Made by a program: the position numbers and the translations under genes
Notes under the pieces: model-generated
What the model was told of the DNA's origin: nothing
The model's database searches: none
The model's input: the letters and a program-made list of their open reading frames with translations, nothing else
Source of the DNA: Picocystis sp. L7
Lineage: Eukaryota > Chlorophyta > Picocystophyceae > Picocystales > Picocystaceae
Reading direction: 5' to 3'
Assembly (NCBI GenBank): GCA_020975725.1
Contig: QXJR01000012.1
Location: 124,001-188,000 of the forward strand
DNA length: 64,000 bases
Part shown: positions 19,707 through 29,982 of the stretch, in pieces
How positions within the stretch are numbered: the first letter of the stretch is position 1
Layout of the letters: every line of letters begins with the position of its first letter

Positions 19707-20749
19707 CGCCTCGAACTCTGTCCCAACCTCTCAATCCCTCTCACTCCATTGCCTCCCTCTCAATCCCTCTCAGCAATCTCTCTCTCTCTCGATCCCTCTC
19801 AGCAATCTCTCTCTCTCTCAATCCCTCTCAGCAATCTGTCTCTCTCAATCCCTCTCGTTCCATTGCCTCCCTCTCGATCCCTCTCGTTCCATTGCCTCCC
19901 TCTCGATCCCTCTCAGCAGTCTGTCTGTCTCTCTCGATCCCTCTCAGCAATCTGTCTCTGTCTGGATCCCTCTCACCCACCGTCACACCCTCTCTCCACT
20001 CCTGTCATCCAATGTCCCTGTTTCTCCGTGCGCCGAGCTTTGGCCATGACCACACCGACCGGAACTCCAAGGGAGTGCTTGGACGATGCCTTCCTCACAT
20101 GCACGTGGAGACAGCAGCTTTGCTCTGAAGGATGTGGATCCAAGGAAACCGCGTTTGCAGAACGAGGGGAAAACAGGATGTACCTCCAACCTCCTGGGCT
20201 CTGATGTGGGGTGGTTGTGGAGGTCGACATCTCAAGAAACAAGAACCACAGGCAGATGGATGGGACAGTGCGACAAAGGAAAGGATCAAGAATACGACAT
20301 GGAAACAGCGAAGCGATGCTCCATCACGCACCCGCCCGGACCACGAAATCGAACGGGATCGGATGCCAGAGGCAAAATTCCACACCAATCGCTCCCTGTT
20401 GAGATCCAGGAAACCAATCCAGCAGACCCGCTGAAAAAGCAACCGGTGCATATGGAGCGGTCACGCGACGCATGCCACCCTTGTTCTTGCAGTCAATCTC
20501 TGGTATCGCTGGCGGAAGCATGCCTATGATGGGAGTGCACAGGTGAAGGAGGGGTTGGACCCTCTGGCACACACACTTGTAATCGAGTCGGAGGGCAGGG
20601 ACGCGACTGGCAGGCAGCGCACCAACGGCCGAACCGCAGGGCGTGGAGGCAAACCAGTCGCAGCGGGACCCGTCCCCTGTCTCTGGGCCGCGTGTTGGGA
20701 GGGGAAGGAAAGAAACCATGTCGGAATGCAGGAAAGGGAAGGGGTGCAA
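19707..20749. other. Intergenic region with CT-rich imperfect repeat
   Basis: Upstream of the translocator, bases 19733-19990 are an imperfect pyrimidine minisatellite built from CAATCCCTCTCAGCAATC, TCTCTCTC and CCATTGCCTCC blocks (Ser/Leu-rich in translation). Bases 20000-20749 show no recognisable gene and run into the SNU13 3' end. Confidence 0.6.
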
Positions 20750-21341
20750 TTAAATCAGGAGCTTCTCGATGGCTTCACGCAGGTTGAGGATCTGCGTCTT
20801 CAACTGGCTGCCTTCATTGGTGGTCACCGAGCAAGCAATGACCGGGCGCGACACACCGCAGGCACGTCCCAGGGCTTGCTTGGAAGGCACGAACACGTAA
20901 GGCACGTTCTTGTCTTCGGCCAAGAGAGGCAAGTGCAGGAGGATTTCGATGGGTTCCGCATCGGCCGCCATGATCACGAACTCGCAGATTCCTCGGTTCA
21001 AGGTCTTGGTGGCTTCGCGTCGTCCGATCCCAGGCATCCATCGATCGCCAAGAAGGGCGAAGCAGGGGTTCTTCCTCGTCAGCATCGTCGATCCATCGTC
21101 GGTGGTCTCGGTTCCGCAGGTCGTGTATCCTTTGTGGTCCTTCCTTGGCGTTCGACTGTCCACGCCGCGGATCCTTCGTCTTGGCATCGTCTCGTTTCGT
21201 CGTCGCACCTTCATTGGCCCCTTTTTTGAGCTGTTTGTAATTGGCGGCTTGTTGCACGATGTCCAGGATGGTCACGGTGAGTTGTGCGTCTGCCAAGGGA
21301 TAGGCCTTTTCGCACGTTTGCGTCGTCCCGATTCGTTTCAT
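20750..21341 (-). CDS. SNU13: snRNP/snoRNP protein SNU13 (15.5K, NHP2L1), two exons
   Basis: Kink-turn RNA-binding protein of the U4/U6.U5 tri-snRNP and box C/D snoRNPs. Exons 21209-21341 and 20750-21012 join in phase 1 over a 196-nt intron (GTGCGA donor) to give 131 residues. Nearly the whole family sequence is visible: [78 protein letters not shown] and [20 protein letters not shown], ending EKLLI. The splice falls inside GANEATKT. Confidence 0.97.
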
Positions 21342-22234
21342 CGCAGGATTCGCTTTCGGTCAGCCTCGCCTCCCGTCTTTATCCTCTCGTTCTTCGCCGT
21401 CCGGCGTCTTCTCCTGTTCCACAGGTTCTTTTTTTTTTTCCTTGCGGTTTGGCCGGTGGCGTCGGACCCCCTTTTCTCCTTTTCCTTTCCTTCTCACCTT
21501 GGCGTTGATTTCTGCGTCGGTCATTTCCGTTCCTGTCGTCTGGTGGGGACGATCACGACCACGTCGTGGTTCACGTCCGTCTCTGTACGTCCTCGCGCTT
21601 GCGTTTCGATCGCCAGGCGGAGGGGATCTGCGCCTTTCCCAAAATCTGCGCGATGGAGGTGGTGTCGGACCGCCGCCTTCCTCGCCCGTGCAGACACACC
21701 CCCACAGGAGCAGACACACCCCCGGGTTTTGGGGGGGGTGGAGGCACCGGGGTGTGGGTGTGGGTGCGGGTGGGGGGAAGAACACCGATCCACCGGGCGA
21801 GATCTCGAATGGGAGGGGGGAAGATCTCGAATGGGGCCGAGGGGGAGAGCGGAGAGGGAGTGGAGGTGGGCGAGGGAGGGGTAGACAGGAGAGGGGTGGA
21901 GAGAGGGTATAGCAGCTAGAGAGAGAGGGAGTAGAGAGGGAGAGGGAGGAGAGAGGGAGTAGGGAGAGAGAGAGGGAGTAGGGAGAGAGTGGGAGAGCAG
22001 CAGAGGGAGAGGGGGAGAGTAGGGAGAGTAGCAGTTGGAGAGGGAGAGTATCAGAGGGAGAGGGGGAGAGTAGGGAGAGGGAGAGTAGCAGTTGGAGAGA
22101 GTAGCAGTTGGAGAGAGTAGCAGAGGGAGAGAGGAGGGAGAGAGTACCATAGGGAGAGAAGGAGAGGGAGAGAGTAGGGAGAGTAGGGAGAGAGTAGCAG
22201 GGGGAGAGGGAGACACGTCGGTGGTGCTTTGGTC
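21342..22234. other. Divergent promoter region with purine-rich microsatellite
   Basis: Intergenic between SNU13 (minus) and cytochrome c1 (plus). Bases 21700-21780 are G-rich. Bases 21790-22215 are almost entirely purine on the plus strand, made of GGGAGAGAG, GTAGGGAGAG and AGTAGCAG units. No gene seen. Confidence 0.7.
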
Positions 22235-23460
22235 ATGGCGTGGTGGTCACGTGCGCGTTCGGCCACGTCGCGGATCGCCGCGCGGGTGCGAGGCACGGTG
22301 CGTGCAGGGAAACCACGAAACAGAAGAGTGGGAAGGAGGGGACGAGGAGACACGATGGAAGACGGGTCGGAGAGGGACGCGAAAAACCTCGTCCCTGTCC
22401 TGGACGCGACGCCAGGATCCGACGAAACCCTAGCCGAAAACCCATGCGCACGCGTCCGAGGATGGAAAGAGACGCCAGGACGAAGCTGACCCGACGCCAT
22501 GGACGCACGAAGCAGGAAACCGGAGCCAACACGGCCGCCGCCGCCTCCAGGTTCGATCCAACCCACGTTTCAGGCGAGGTGCGTGCGACCACGCGTGGAA
22601 AGGAGAAGGAAGAAACGAAGCTGACGCGGAAGAAACGCGTGCAGGAAGCGAAAGGAGGAAGGAAATGGGCGGCAAGAGCCGTCCTAGGCGCGGCTGGTGC
22701 AGGAGTGGCGGCCGGCGTGGCCTGGAGCGACGAAGCCGAACACGGCATGCCTGCACCGCGGTTCGCATGGCCGCACGAGGGGTTCTTCAGCGCATACGAC
22801 CATGCGGCGATCCGTAGAGGACACCAGGTGTACCAGCAGGTGTGCGCAGCCTGCCACAGCGTCGAACAGCTGTCGTACAGGAACCTGGTGGGGGTGGCGT
22901 ACACCGAAGACGAAGTCAAGGAAATGGCCGCAGAAGTGGACGTGATGGACGGACCGAACGGCGAAGGAGAGATGTTCGAACGACCAGGGAAGCTCAGCGA
23001 CAAGCTGCCCAAACCCTACGAAAACGAAGAAGCGGCCAGGTTTGCCAACGGAGGCGCATATCCACCCGACCTGAGCCTCATCACCAAGGCACGCCACGAT
23101 GGACAGAACTACGCCTTTGCGCTGCTGCTGGGCTATCGCGAGCCACCGGCCGGGATCACCATGAGGGAAGGGCTCCATTACAATCCCTACTTCCCAGGAG
23201 GCGCAATCGCCATGCCGAAGATGCTTGCAGACGAGGGAGTGGAATACGAAGATGGCACGGTGGCCTCGGAGTCCCAACAGGCGAAGGATGTGGTCACCTT
23301 CCTGGCGTGGGCAGCGGAGCCAGAACACGACGAACGCAAGCTCATGGGAGTGAAGTGGATGCTGGCACTCAGCATCATGCTTTGCACAGCCGGCTACTTC
23401 AAACGGTGGAAGTGGTCGCCCCTGAAATCTAGGAAGATTGTTTTGGACGTGGTCAACTGA
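22235..23460 (+). CDS. CYT1: Cytochrome c1, mitochondrial complex III, two exons
   Basis: Haem-c subunit of ubiquinol-cytochrome c reductase, anchored in the mitochondrial inner membrane. The mature part is unmistakable: GFFSAYDHAAIRRGHQVYQQ, the haem motif CAACH, SYRNLVGVAYTEDEVKEMA, NGGAYPPDLSLI, HYNPYFPGGAIAMPKML, then a C-terminal transmembrane helix and RKIVLDVVN. The second exon runs 22645-23460. A first exon from ATG 22235 (MAWWSRARSATSRIAAR, a classic mitochondrial presequence) joins it in phase 0 from a donor at 22286 (GTGCGA) or 22298 (GTGCGT), giving 288 or 292 residues. TGTAA at 23482 lies 22 bases after the stop. Confidence 0.93.
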
Positions 23461-23512
23461 AGCAATCCTAGGGAACGACCCTGTAATTCTACGCAAAAAA
23501 GCATTTCGTCTT

Positions 23513-25288
23513 TTATTCTGAGAGTTGCCTTGGGGACCATCCATTCAAGCGGCTCCTGCGCTCCGCGTCTAGAAGTTCGACGCGATCCCAGTCCGAAAGA
23601 TCCATCGGACGCCCGTGGCTTGCTGCCATCAATTTCGAAAGGTTCAACAGACGGTGGAAGTCCTTTGGCCCCAGGCTCTTGTCCTTCTGCCGCATGGCGA
23701 TGATGCGCTCTTCGATGCTCGCACTGATGTCGTCCTGGAAGATGGCTTCGCTGGACAGGCCTCTCATGATCCAAAGGTACAGCCGTAGCTTCGCCAAGGG
23801 CAATCCCTTCAAAAGCGTGAAAACCTCTTCCGGGCCGGACTGCATTCTTAAAGGCACAACAGTGTCCGCTGCCAGGAGGGACTTGCCATGAGAGAGTATG
23901 GTGAAGGCAAGGTCTGTTGGCATGCTCATCTTGTAGTATTGGAAGTCGTATTCTAATTGCTGTGTCTCCATGACAAGTTTCAAGGCCTCCAATCCCTTGA
24001 GGCCGCTCTCTCCCAGGTTTCCTGCCTGCATTCGTGTCTCATCCAGGAGAATATGCGTAGCCCCAGCCACTTGAAGGATTCCGGGCTCCAACCTCCCTGT
24101 ATCATAATTTTTCTTGGGTGTCCAGTCTCCTTCGTTGAAGGACTCAAGAGTCATTGGCGCGGCGATTGCTCTAGGACACAAGGCATGCAAGATGTGGAGC
24201 AGCGTCTCCAGCAGTGGAGAAGAGGTTTCACAGCCGGCAAGATTAAGACTGTGGCTGCCAAGAGTCATCTCACCGGTTCTCTTGTGCACCCTGCTCAGGA
24301 GCTGCAGCAATAAGAACTCTGCAGCTAGAGCATCCCCTCCTAGGGTAACTCGAAGCAATTCGAAGACTGCGTTTCTGGCCTCTCCTGCGGTGGACTTGAG
24401 TGCATCTGCCCGTTGTACTATGTCCTGACTGTCAGGAACAGGAAAATCTGGGCAGGGTGAATCAAGCTTGTCAAAAAAGATACAGTGCAAACGAGGAAGC
24501 TGACTGCCTGGAGGAGCTGTTTCGTCGAACGACGCGCCGCCTTCAGCAAAAACTGTCAATTCAGGAGAAACAGTGTACAGACCATAGAAATCCACCACAT
24601 CATTCAACCTCAACGACTCCGAGGCATCCCCGTACAGCTTTACCAGACAAGCGTGCACGTCCAGGCCTTTCCACGGAAGACTGAGTGCATTTGGGCGTTC
24701 ATCTGAGGCATTCGCAGCACATGGGCGTCTCTTTGATGTATGGTCGATGGAGTGGTCTGCTTGCTGTCCGGGCGGGGCGTCTTCCATCTCTGCATCTTCT
24801 TCCTGATCATCGCGGGGGCGCTTGGACTGGCTGGAGGATTGGGGCTCAAAATTTCCACTCAAGAAATCTTGGCTTCGCTGTTCGTCCTCTGGAGAAGCGC
24901 ACCAACTGGCTTCTCCTGGTACAGATATGCAGAGGAGTGGTTTGCGCTCCATCAGCTGGGTCTCTGCTTGCTCTGGCACGGATGCACAGTCCAAGTAGTG
25001 CGAATGCTTCCAGGTGTCCGCAATTGGTGTTTTGTATGCACCCACATAGTATTCAGGGTTCCACATGTCTTGGACGAGTCCACGAAATCGCACGAGTGTG
25101 TTGGGCGCGATGCATCCCTGTGCTACGGAAGCAGGATCGAGGCGTGGCACTTGGGCACGCACGGCTGGATCTTCCAGAGCAGTGCGAAAGCGAGCTTCCA
25201 CTTCTGCTACTCCTTTTCCAGTAGCCAGAGCGTCTTCCACGAGCGCTAGTGGCGCGTGGACCGCCGAGTCAGCCTCTCGTCCCACCAT
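23513..25288 (-). CDS. MCMBP: MCM complex-binding protein MCMBP (ETG1)
   Basis: Binds MCM2-7, helps unload it and supports sister-chromatid cohesion; the plant gene is named E2F TARGET GENE 1. From ATG 25288 there are 591 residues in one exon. Seen blocks are VRFRGLVQDMWNPEYYVGAY near the N terminus, an acidic linker, KLYGDASESLRLNDVVDFYG, FELLRVTLGGDALAAEFLLL and LSRVHKRTGEMTLGSHSLNL, LHILHALCPRAIA, and the C-terminal LRLYLWIMRG. The upstream region carries two E2F-type sites as an inverted repeat (25476-25531). The stop lies 52 bases from that of cytochrome c1 (convergent). Confidence 0.93.
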   Translation of the reverse strand: MVGREADSAVHAPLALVEDALATGKGVAEVEARFRTALEDPAVRAQVPRLDPASVAQGCIAPNTLVRFRGLVQDMWNPEYYVGAYKTPIADTWKHSHYLDCASVPEQAETQLMERKPLLCISVPGEASWCASPEDEQRSQDFLSGNFEPQSSSQSKRPRDDQEEDAEMEDAPPGQQADHSIDHTSKRRPCAANASDERPNALSLPWKGLDVHACLVKLYGDASESLRLNDVVDFYGLYTVSPELTVFAEGGASFDETAPPGSQLPRLHCIFFDKLDSPCPDFPVPDSQDIVQRADALKSTAGEARNAVFELLRVTLGGDALAAEFLLLQLLSRVHKRTGEMTLGSHSLNLAGCETSSPLLETLLHILHALCPRAIAAPMTLESFNEGDWTPKKNYDTGRLEPGILQVAGATHILLDETRMQAGNLGESGLKGLEALKLVMETQQLEYDFQYYKMSMPTDLAFTILSHGKSLLAADTVVPLRMQSGPEEVFTLLKGLPLAKLRLYLWIMRGLSSEAIFQDDISASIEERIIAMRQKDKSLGPKDFHRLLNLSKLMAASHGRPMDLSDWDRVELLDAERRSRLNGWSPRQLSE

Positions 25289-25474
25289 GCCTCCAGTTAC
25301 ACGTTTCTGCGTCGATCGATGTGGATCGGAAACAGTTGCTTTCTTCCCTCGATTCTGGCAGCGATGGAGCGAGGAACCTGCACCTTCGTGGGAATGCCAG
25401 CAGCGACGAGATCCGCTTCTGTGTCGCGAAAAAGTGCGAAGCGACGTGCCAAGGCTGCTTGGCTGGTCGGGTTT

Positions 25475-25532
25475 TGGCGGGAAACCCTCCGGGGGAGGGC
25501 CTTCGTTCCCCCCTCGGGAGGGTTTCCCGCCA
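25475..25532. promoter_or_regulatory. Paired E2F-like sites in an inverted repeat
   Basis: TGGCGGGAAACCCTCC at 25475-25490 is exactly mirrored by GGAGGGTTTCCCGCCA at 25517-25532, a 16-base perfect inverted repeat with a 26-base spacer. Each arm holds the E2F consensus TTTCCCGCC (or its complement). It lies 187-244 bases upstream of the MCMBP start codon. Confidence 0.7.
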
Positions 25533-25700
25533 CCTCGGGATGGGGGAAGGGGAACGAAGAGGAAGGGCAACCCCGAGGCCAGTTGAGTTCAGGGTGCACT
25601 GCAGATCACGAAAAAATCTGCATCTAGGGAGACTTAGGGGGATGCCACAGCTGAACGACGAGTGTGGGTGTGCACACGCAAGATTTACAGTCGCGAAAAA

Positions 25701-26933
25701 TCACAGGTCTGACATGCCCGGACCCAGGTCCTCCGCAGGCTCCTTCAGATCCATAAGGACACGGGAGTGCGCCATAGCCAAGTCAAATCCAAAGTGAGGC
25801 GTGCTCTCGAACCAAGTGTCTTGGTGCTCTTGTACGTCCCAGTGTTCGCCGCTTGTGCTATGCCCACGCTTCTGGACAACGCCATCCCCAAGGTGGTCCT
25901 CAGACCACCACTTGGCCCATCGTGTACCGTCTGCTGCCGCATGCCAGGTCTCTCCATGTTTGGAACCCTTACCATCTGGTCCAAAGTCTTCTTCCCACTT
26001 GTCCCCTTGTTTGGAGCCGTCCTCATTCTCGTCCCATTGATCAGTCCATTTGTTGGCCCTGCCTCGACCATCCCAGAGCTCGCCCCAACGAGCGTGCCAA
26101 GCCTTGTTCCCTTTTTGACCAGTTTTGTACGCTCCCCTTTCAGTGCCTCCATTGGCTCGGTGTCGTTCAAACCAGCTTTCTTCCCATGCTTGGTCGTCTT
26201 CCTCTGCCTCTGCTGCAAGGTCTTGCCCCGGCTTGCACCACTTGTGGGCCCATTTCTCGATCTCCGCTACGCCCCCTTTCGCACTAGGCGGGTGCAGTGT
26301 CTCCTCCCATGCTTCTCTCCAGGTCCTCCCTGTGGCATCTCCACCTCGTTTGTCCGCTCCCATGGCTTTGAGACCCCTGGAATCGGTGGCAGACCACCAG
26401 CTTTCTTCGAAGGGAACACCCTCGGCGCTTTGGCCGCTCACCCTGGTCCACCTCCTGACGTATCCATGATCCCCTCTTTCCACTCCACTCTCCCTTTTCC
26501 ACTGGGATCCATCTCCAGCCACTCCGCTTCCGTCTTCCATGGCTTCTGCACGTTTCATTTGGGATTCTAGCGGTGGCAGGGGCTGCTGCAGTGCCATGGT
26601 TAGGTCTCCTTCTTCTCCTTCGCGTGTGGGTCTCTGCAGCGCGTTGGTGAGCTCCACCACGCTCTGCAGCGGCGGTAATTTTTCCTCGTTTTGTTTCGAA
26701 GCAAAAGGAGGCAGCTCTCTTTCTTTTTCGAGCACGTCTGCGAAGGTGTTGGTCGGCAAAGACGTGGGCTTGGGCACAGGCATCCTCCCTTGTGCACCGT
26801 CGCGTTCCGCGTACGTTGCTTCCGAGGGCCAACTCCAGGCTTCTTCGTCTTCCACCAGCCTCCTGGGAGCCGCACACATGACCCTTCTGCGACAACTCGG
26901 CGTAGTGTTCGCGCAGACAAGCATGCGCGCCAT
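25701..26933 (-). CDS. Starch-associated tryptophan-rich protein (ESV1/LESV family)
   Basis: Plastid protein of the EARLY STARVATION1 / LIKE-ESV1 family, which binds starch glucans and controls granule phase and turnover. The 410-residue product has an N-terminal targeting-like region, then a long tryptophan-rich domain (about 170-385) with the repeating pattern of paired W residues: KWTDQWDENEDGSKQGDKWE, KHGETWHAA, RWAKWWSEDHLGDGVVQKRG, and the family hallmark STSGEHWDVQEHQDTWFES with PHFGFD. Single exon. The presence of this gene supports a starch-making green-lineage host. TTACA (TGTAA on the coding strand) at 25685-25689 lies 12 bases after the stop. Whether it is ESV1 or LESV is not clear. 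Confidence 0.9.
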   Translation of the reverse strand: MARMLVCANTTPSCRRRVMCAAPRRLVEDEEAWSWPSEATYAERDGAQGRMPVPKPTSLPTNTFADVLEKERELPPFASKQNEEKLPPLQSVVELTNALQRPTREGEEGDLTMALQQPLPPLESQMKRAEAMEDGSGVAGDGSQWKRESGVERGDHGYVRRWTRVSGQSAEGVPFEESWWSATDSRGLKAMGADKRGGDATGRTWREAWEETLHPPSAKGGVAEIEKWAHKWCKPGQDLAAEAEEDDQAWEESWFERHRANGGTERGAYKTGQKGNKAWHARWGELWDGRGRANKWTDQWDENEDGSKQGDKWEEDFGPDGKGSKHGETWHAAADGTRWAKWWSEDHLGDGVVQKRGHSTSGEHWDVQEHQDTWFESTPHFGFDLAMAHSRVLMDLKEPAEDLGPGMSDL

Positions 26934-27349
26934 GACGCCACGCTTCCCAGACGTTCGCTAGGGTTTATCACCGAGACGACGAGGTTAAGTCCTGCAGGGC
27001 GATCCCGAGGGAGTTTCTTCTCTGCCCTGTGGGCGTGGTGGCCGGATGGCCCAGGAAGGACGCCTGTTCGAGCCCTGTGGACGCCATTTTGGCAGGAGCA
27101 AATCTTCGTGGGCTTGTGGCTGGCACCTGGACCTATCGTTCCCTCCGCTTGTCCCAAGGAAAGGCACGCCATTTGCCGGTGCACCGCGCCATGGAAGTGC
27201 AGAGCTGAACCCGCCACACCACAGTCCAGGTTGTGACCCTCCTCAGGGACATCCCTCCCAAAACGACCGCTCCACCGTGTTTGACGGTTGTGACATATCA
27301 CAACCATGTTTGCCTGACGAGGGGGGTGTGTCGAGGGAAGCATGGAGAG
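26934..27349. other. Divergent promoter region between starch protein and DEG protease
   Basis: 416 bases between two divergent starts. Nothing recognisable is coded; a GGTTAAGTCCTGCAG segment occurs at 26982-26996. Confidence 0.5.
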
Positions 27350-28659
27350 ATGGACATGGCGATGCGCAAGCGCGCCATTTCCACGGCCTCCGCGCGGACA
27401 TGGAGGAGGAGAACGGTCCTGCCTGCGGGCATAGCACTTCTGAACGTGCGTCCAAAGAAATCCTGGGCCCTCCTGCCGCAGGAAGAGTCGATGGCTGCGC
27501 TCTTCGAGGCCAACACACGTGGTGTGGCCAACGTGATTGACGTCACGCTAATCAACGCGAATCGAGGACAAAAACTGGCCGACGAAGCGGAAGGAAACGG
27601 ATCAGGATGCGTGTGGGACGAAGAAGGACACGTCGTCACCAACTATCACGTGGTGGGTGGAGCGATTGCGGCCAAGAAGACAGATGGAGCAGCACAGGTG
27701 GTGCTCCTGGGAGAAGATGGAGAATCCAGAGCCTTCTCAGCCACACTCGTTGGTGCAGACAGAAGGAAAGACGTGGCTGTGTTGCGCGTGGACGCTCCCA
27801 AGTCTTTCTTGAAACCCCTGCTGCGTGGAGAAAGCACGGCGCTACGTGTAGGACAACAAGTCCTGGCCATTGGCAATCCGTTCGGGTTTGATCACACGCT
27901 GACCACAGGGGTTGTCAGTGGACTCAACCGCGAAATTCAAAGCCAGTTGGGCAGCAACATTGGAGGAGGGATCCAAACAGATGCATCCATTAATCCAGGT
28001 ATGTGAGGACAGCATAATGCTAGCAGCATCACAAACGAAGGGATACAGGTTGATCCGCCATGCCCATCATAGGAAACCGCGATTTTGTCTTTTCCTGGCA
28101 ACTGGTGTCTTGGAAGAGCGTGGCAAAAGTATTTTTATTGGAGGCTGACTGTATGCGTTTCTGTCACCCAGGCAACAGTGGGGGGCCTCTACTGGATATG
28201 GAAGGTCGTATGATCGGGATTAATACGGCCATATTTACCAATACAGGGGTATCTGCAGGGGTTGGGTTTGCAATCCCCATCAACACGGTCAACAACATTG
28301 TGCCCCAGCTTATTTCGTACGGCACAGTTGTTCGTCCTTCCCTGAAAATACAATTTGCAAAAGAAACTGTCGCCAGGCAGTTTTCAGTGACCAGTGGAGC
28401 ATTGACCCAGTTTGTGGACGAAAAGAGCAATGCGGGCAAAGCTGGCCTACTGCCGACTCGTAGGAGTTTGGGTGGCATAGTTCCTGGTGATGTGGTGACG
28501 GCTGTTGATGGGAGGCGGGTTCGCAACGAAGCAGACATTGACAACTATCTTGACGAATATCAAGTGGGAGAAGTTGTTGTGCTGACTGTGCTGCGTGGTA
28601 TAGAAACAGAAGCACCAGAAAAACTGTCTTTGGAGGTGACTTTAGAAGAGAGCAGGTAA
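27350..28659 (+). CDS. DEG1: DEG/HtrA serine protease (DEG1-like, thylakoid), two exons
   Basis: ATP-independent trypsin-like protease; DEG1-type members act in the thylakoid lumen on photosystem II. Exons 27350-27998 and 28172-28659 join in phase 1 over a 173-nt intron (GTATGT donor). The 378-residue product has an Arg-rich transit region, then the protease domain with triad H100 (VVTNYHVVGG), D141 (RRKDVAVLRVD) and S219 (INPGNSGGPLLD). The intron falls right before the catalytic GNSGG. One C-terminal PDZ domain follows (GIVPGDVVTAVDGRRVRNEA). TGTAA at 28688 lies 29 bases after the stop. Other plastid DEGs (DEG8) are possible. Confidence 0.92.
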
Positions 28660-29982
28660 GATATCATTTCCAATAATCACAGGACGTTGTAAGTACATAT
28701 CTCCAATGAATTGCGTGATGTGGTAGCCGTCCAACCTTTGTGCATGCTTGAATTGGTGTGGAGTCTTTCGTGGCAAGAGCTTCCCATCGTCTTGCGTACT
28801 TGCACCTGCACGTCCTTGGATGGGACCACGGTCTGGGTTTGCCCTTCAAGCGCTTGACACTTTGCCTCCCGATCTCGTTTACGCAAGTGGCTGGTTGTCA
28901 TGCAAAGTTAAGTCTTTTTCCTCCGAATCCCTTCGAGAATGACTCTAGTATGCATTGGCCTTCAAGTGATACTTTTTGCCTGTTGTTTGTCCTTCTTCTT
29001 GGGAGCAAGGGTAGCTACCCGAGACACCGTACAACTTGGATGTTCGTTCCGATGGTTTTGCCCCCCACCAACCAGGGCAGGGGAGCACCTTGCCTACCCA
29101 TGATGTGGGATGATCGGAGGAAAGTGTAGCTTCTCCTGTCTTTGTGTCGAATTTCTTAGCTTTTGTCAAATTTGCGGGTCGAAAATGGCCGCCAAGATGA
29201 ACCCATGCGCGAAAAGGCAAAGATGAGGTTGTCGTTTGCCATGCTTCTTTAGAAGTAAGTTCAGATACTCGTATGCCCTTCTCGACCGGTTTGACCAGTT
29301 TCGGGACATTCTCGTGCACACGGTACCCGGTTCTTTCCTCGACGAGTATGCACACACGTGCTCCGGCTATGCCCTTCACTTATGGGGGTGTCCATGGCAC
29401 ATGAATCTTCAAGTTTTGCACACAGGAGAGGACTACGTTTCTTGTAGTTGTTGGCGTGGAGGTTGTTTATCCTGGCTCCGATGAAATCACTCGAAGACCA
29501 TTCACGTATGGTGGTACCGTTGTTCTTGGGCACAAGCCTTCCTTGTGCGTTGGGCTTGGTTCGAGGATGCGCATTCATTCAGAAGAAAGGTTGCCCACCT
29601 CCTCCCACGCATTGGGAAGCCCCTCTCTCGTACCTGATGGATTCCTTTGTGCTGTCCATGGCCTCTTGGAGCACGGTTTCTTTCCTCAACACCCACTCTT
29701 CTGTTGCTCCTCTTCATCACTCCCCTCCATGTCTGATGCCATCCTCCATCTTCACAACAGATTTTCCTGAACTCCATTCCAACTGTTCCCTTTCATCCGT
29801 CCCAACAGACCGGCTCGCTTCGGGGTCGAAAGGGAAGCCCAAAGGGGTCGTCTCGGCTTTGAACCCGAAACGAAACCGTGTTTCACACCACCGAAAGGCG
29901 CAGATCGGAGTTGCATCCGCGCGCGCACTTCGCCATCGCCAACGCGGCGCTGAGACGCGCGGCAGGCGCCGCCGCGCGTGCG
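28660..29982. other. Gene-poor interval between DEG and thioredoxin reductase
   Basis: Bases 28700-29700 look AT-richer and gene-poor, like the blocks at 6.1-9.2 kb and 43.4-44.9 kb. A 144-codon minus-strand open frame (28945-29379) reads naturally (for example VPKLVKPVEKGIRVSELTSK) but has no ATG and is preceded directly by a stop, so it is at best an exon or a remnant. Bases 29810-29880 carry GGTCGAAAGGG and GAACCCGAAACG promoter-type words. Confidence 0.45.

Noticed and set aside
28945-29379. 144-codon minus-strand hypothetical protein
   Set aside because: No ATG, a stop directly before the frame, and no family; kept only as a note in the interval entry.
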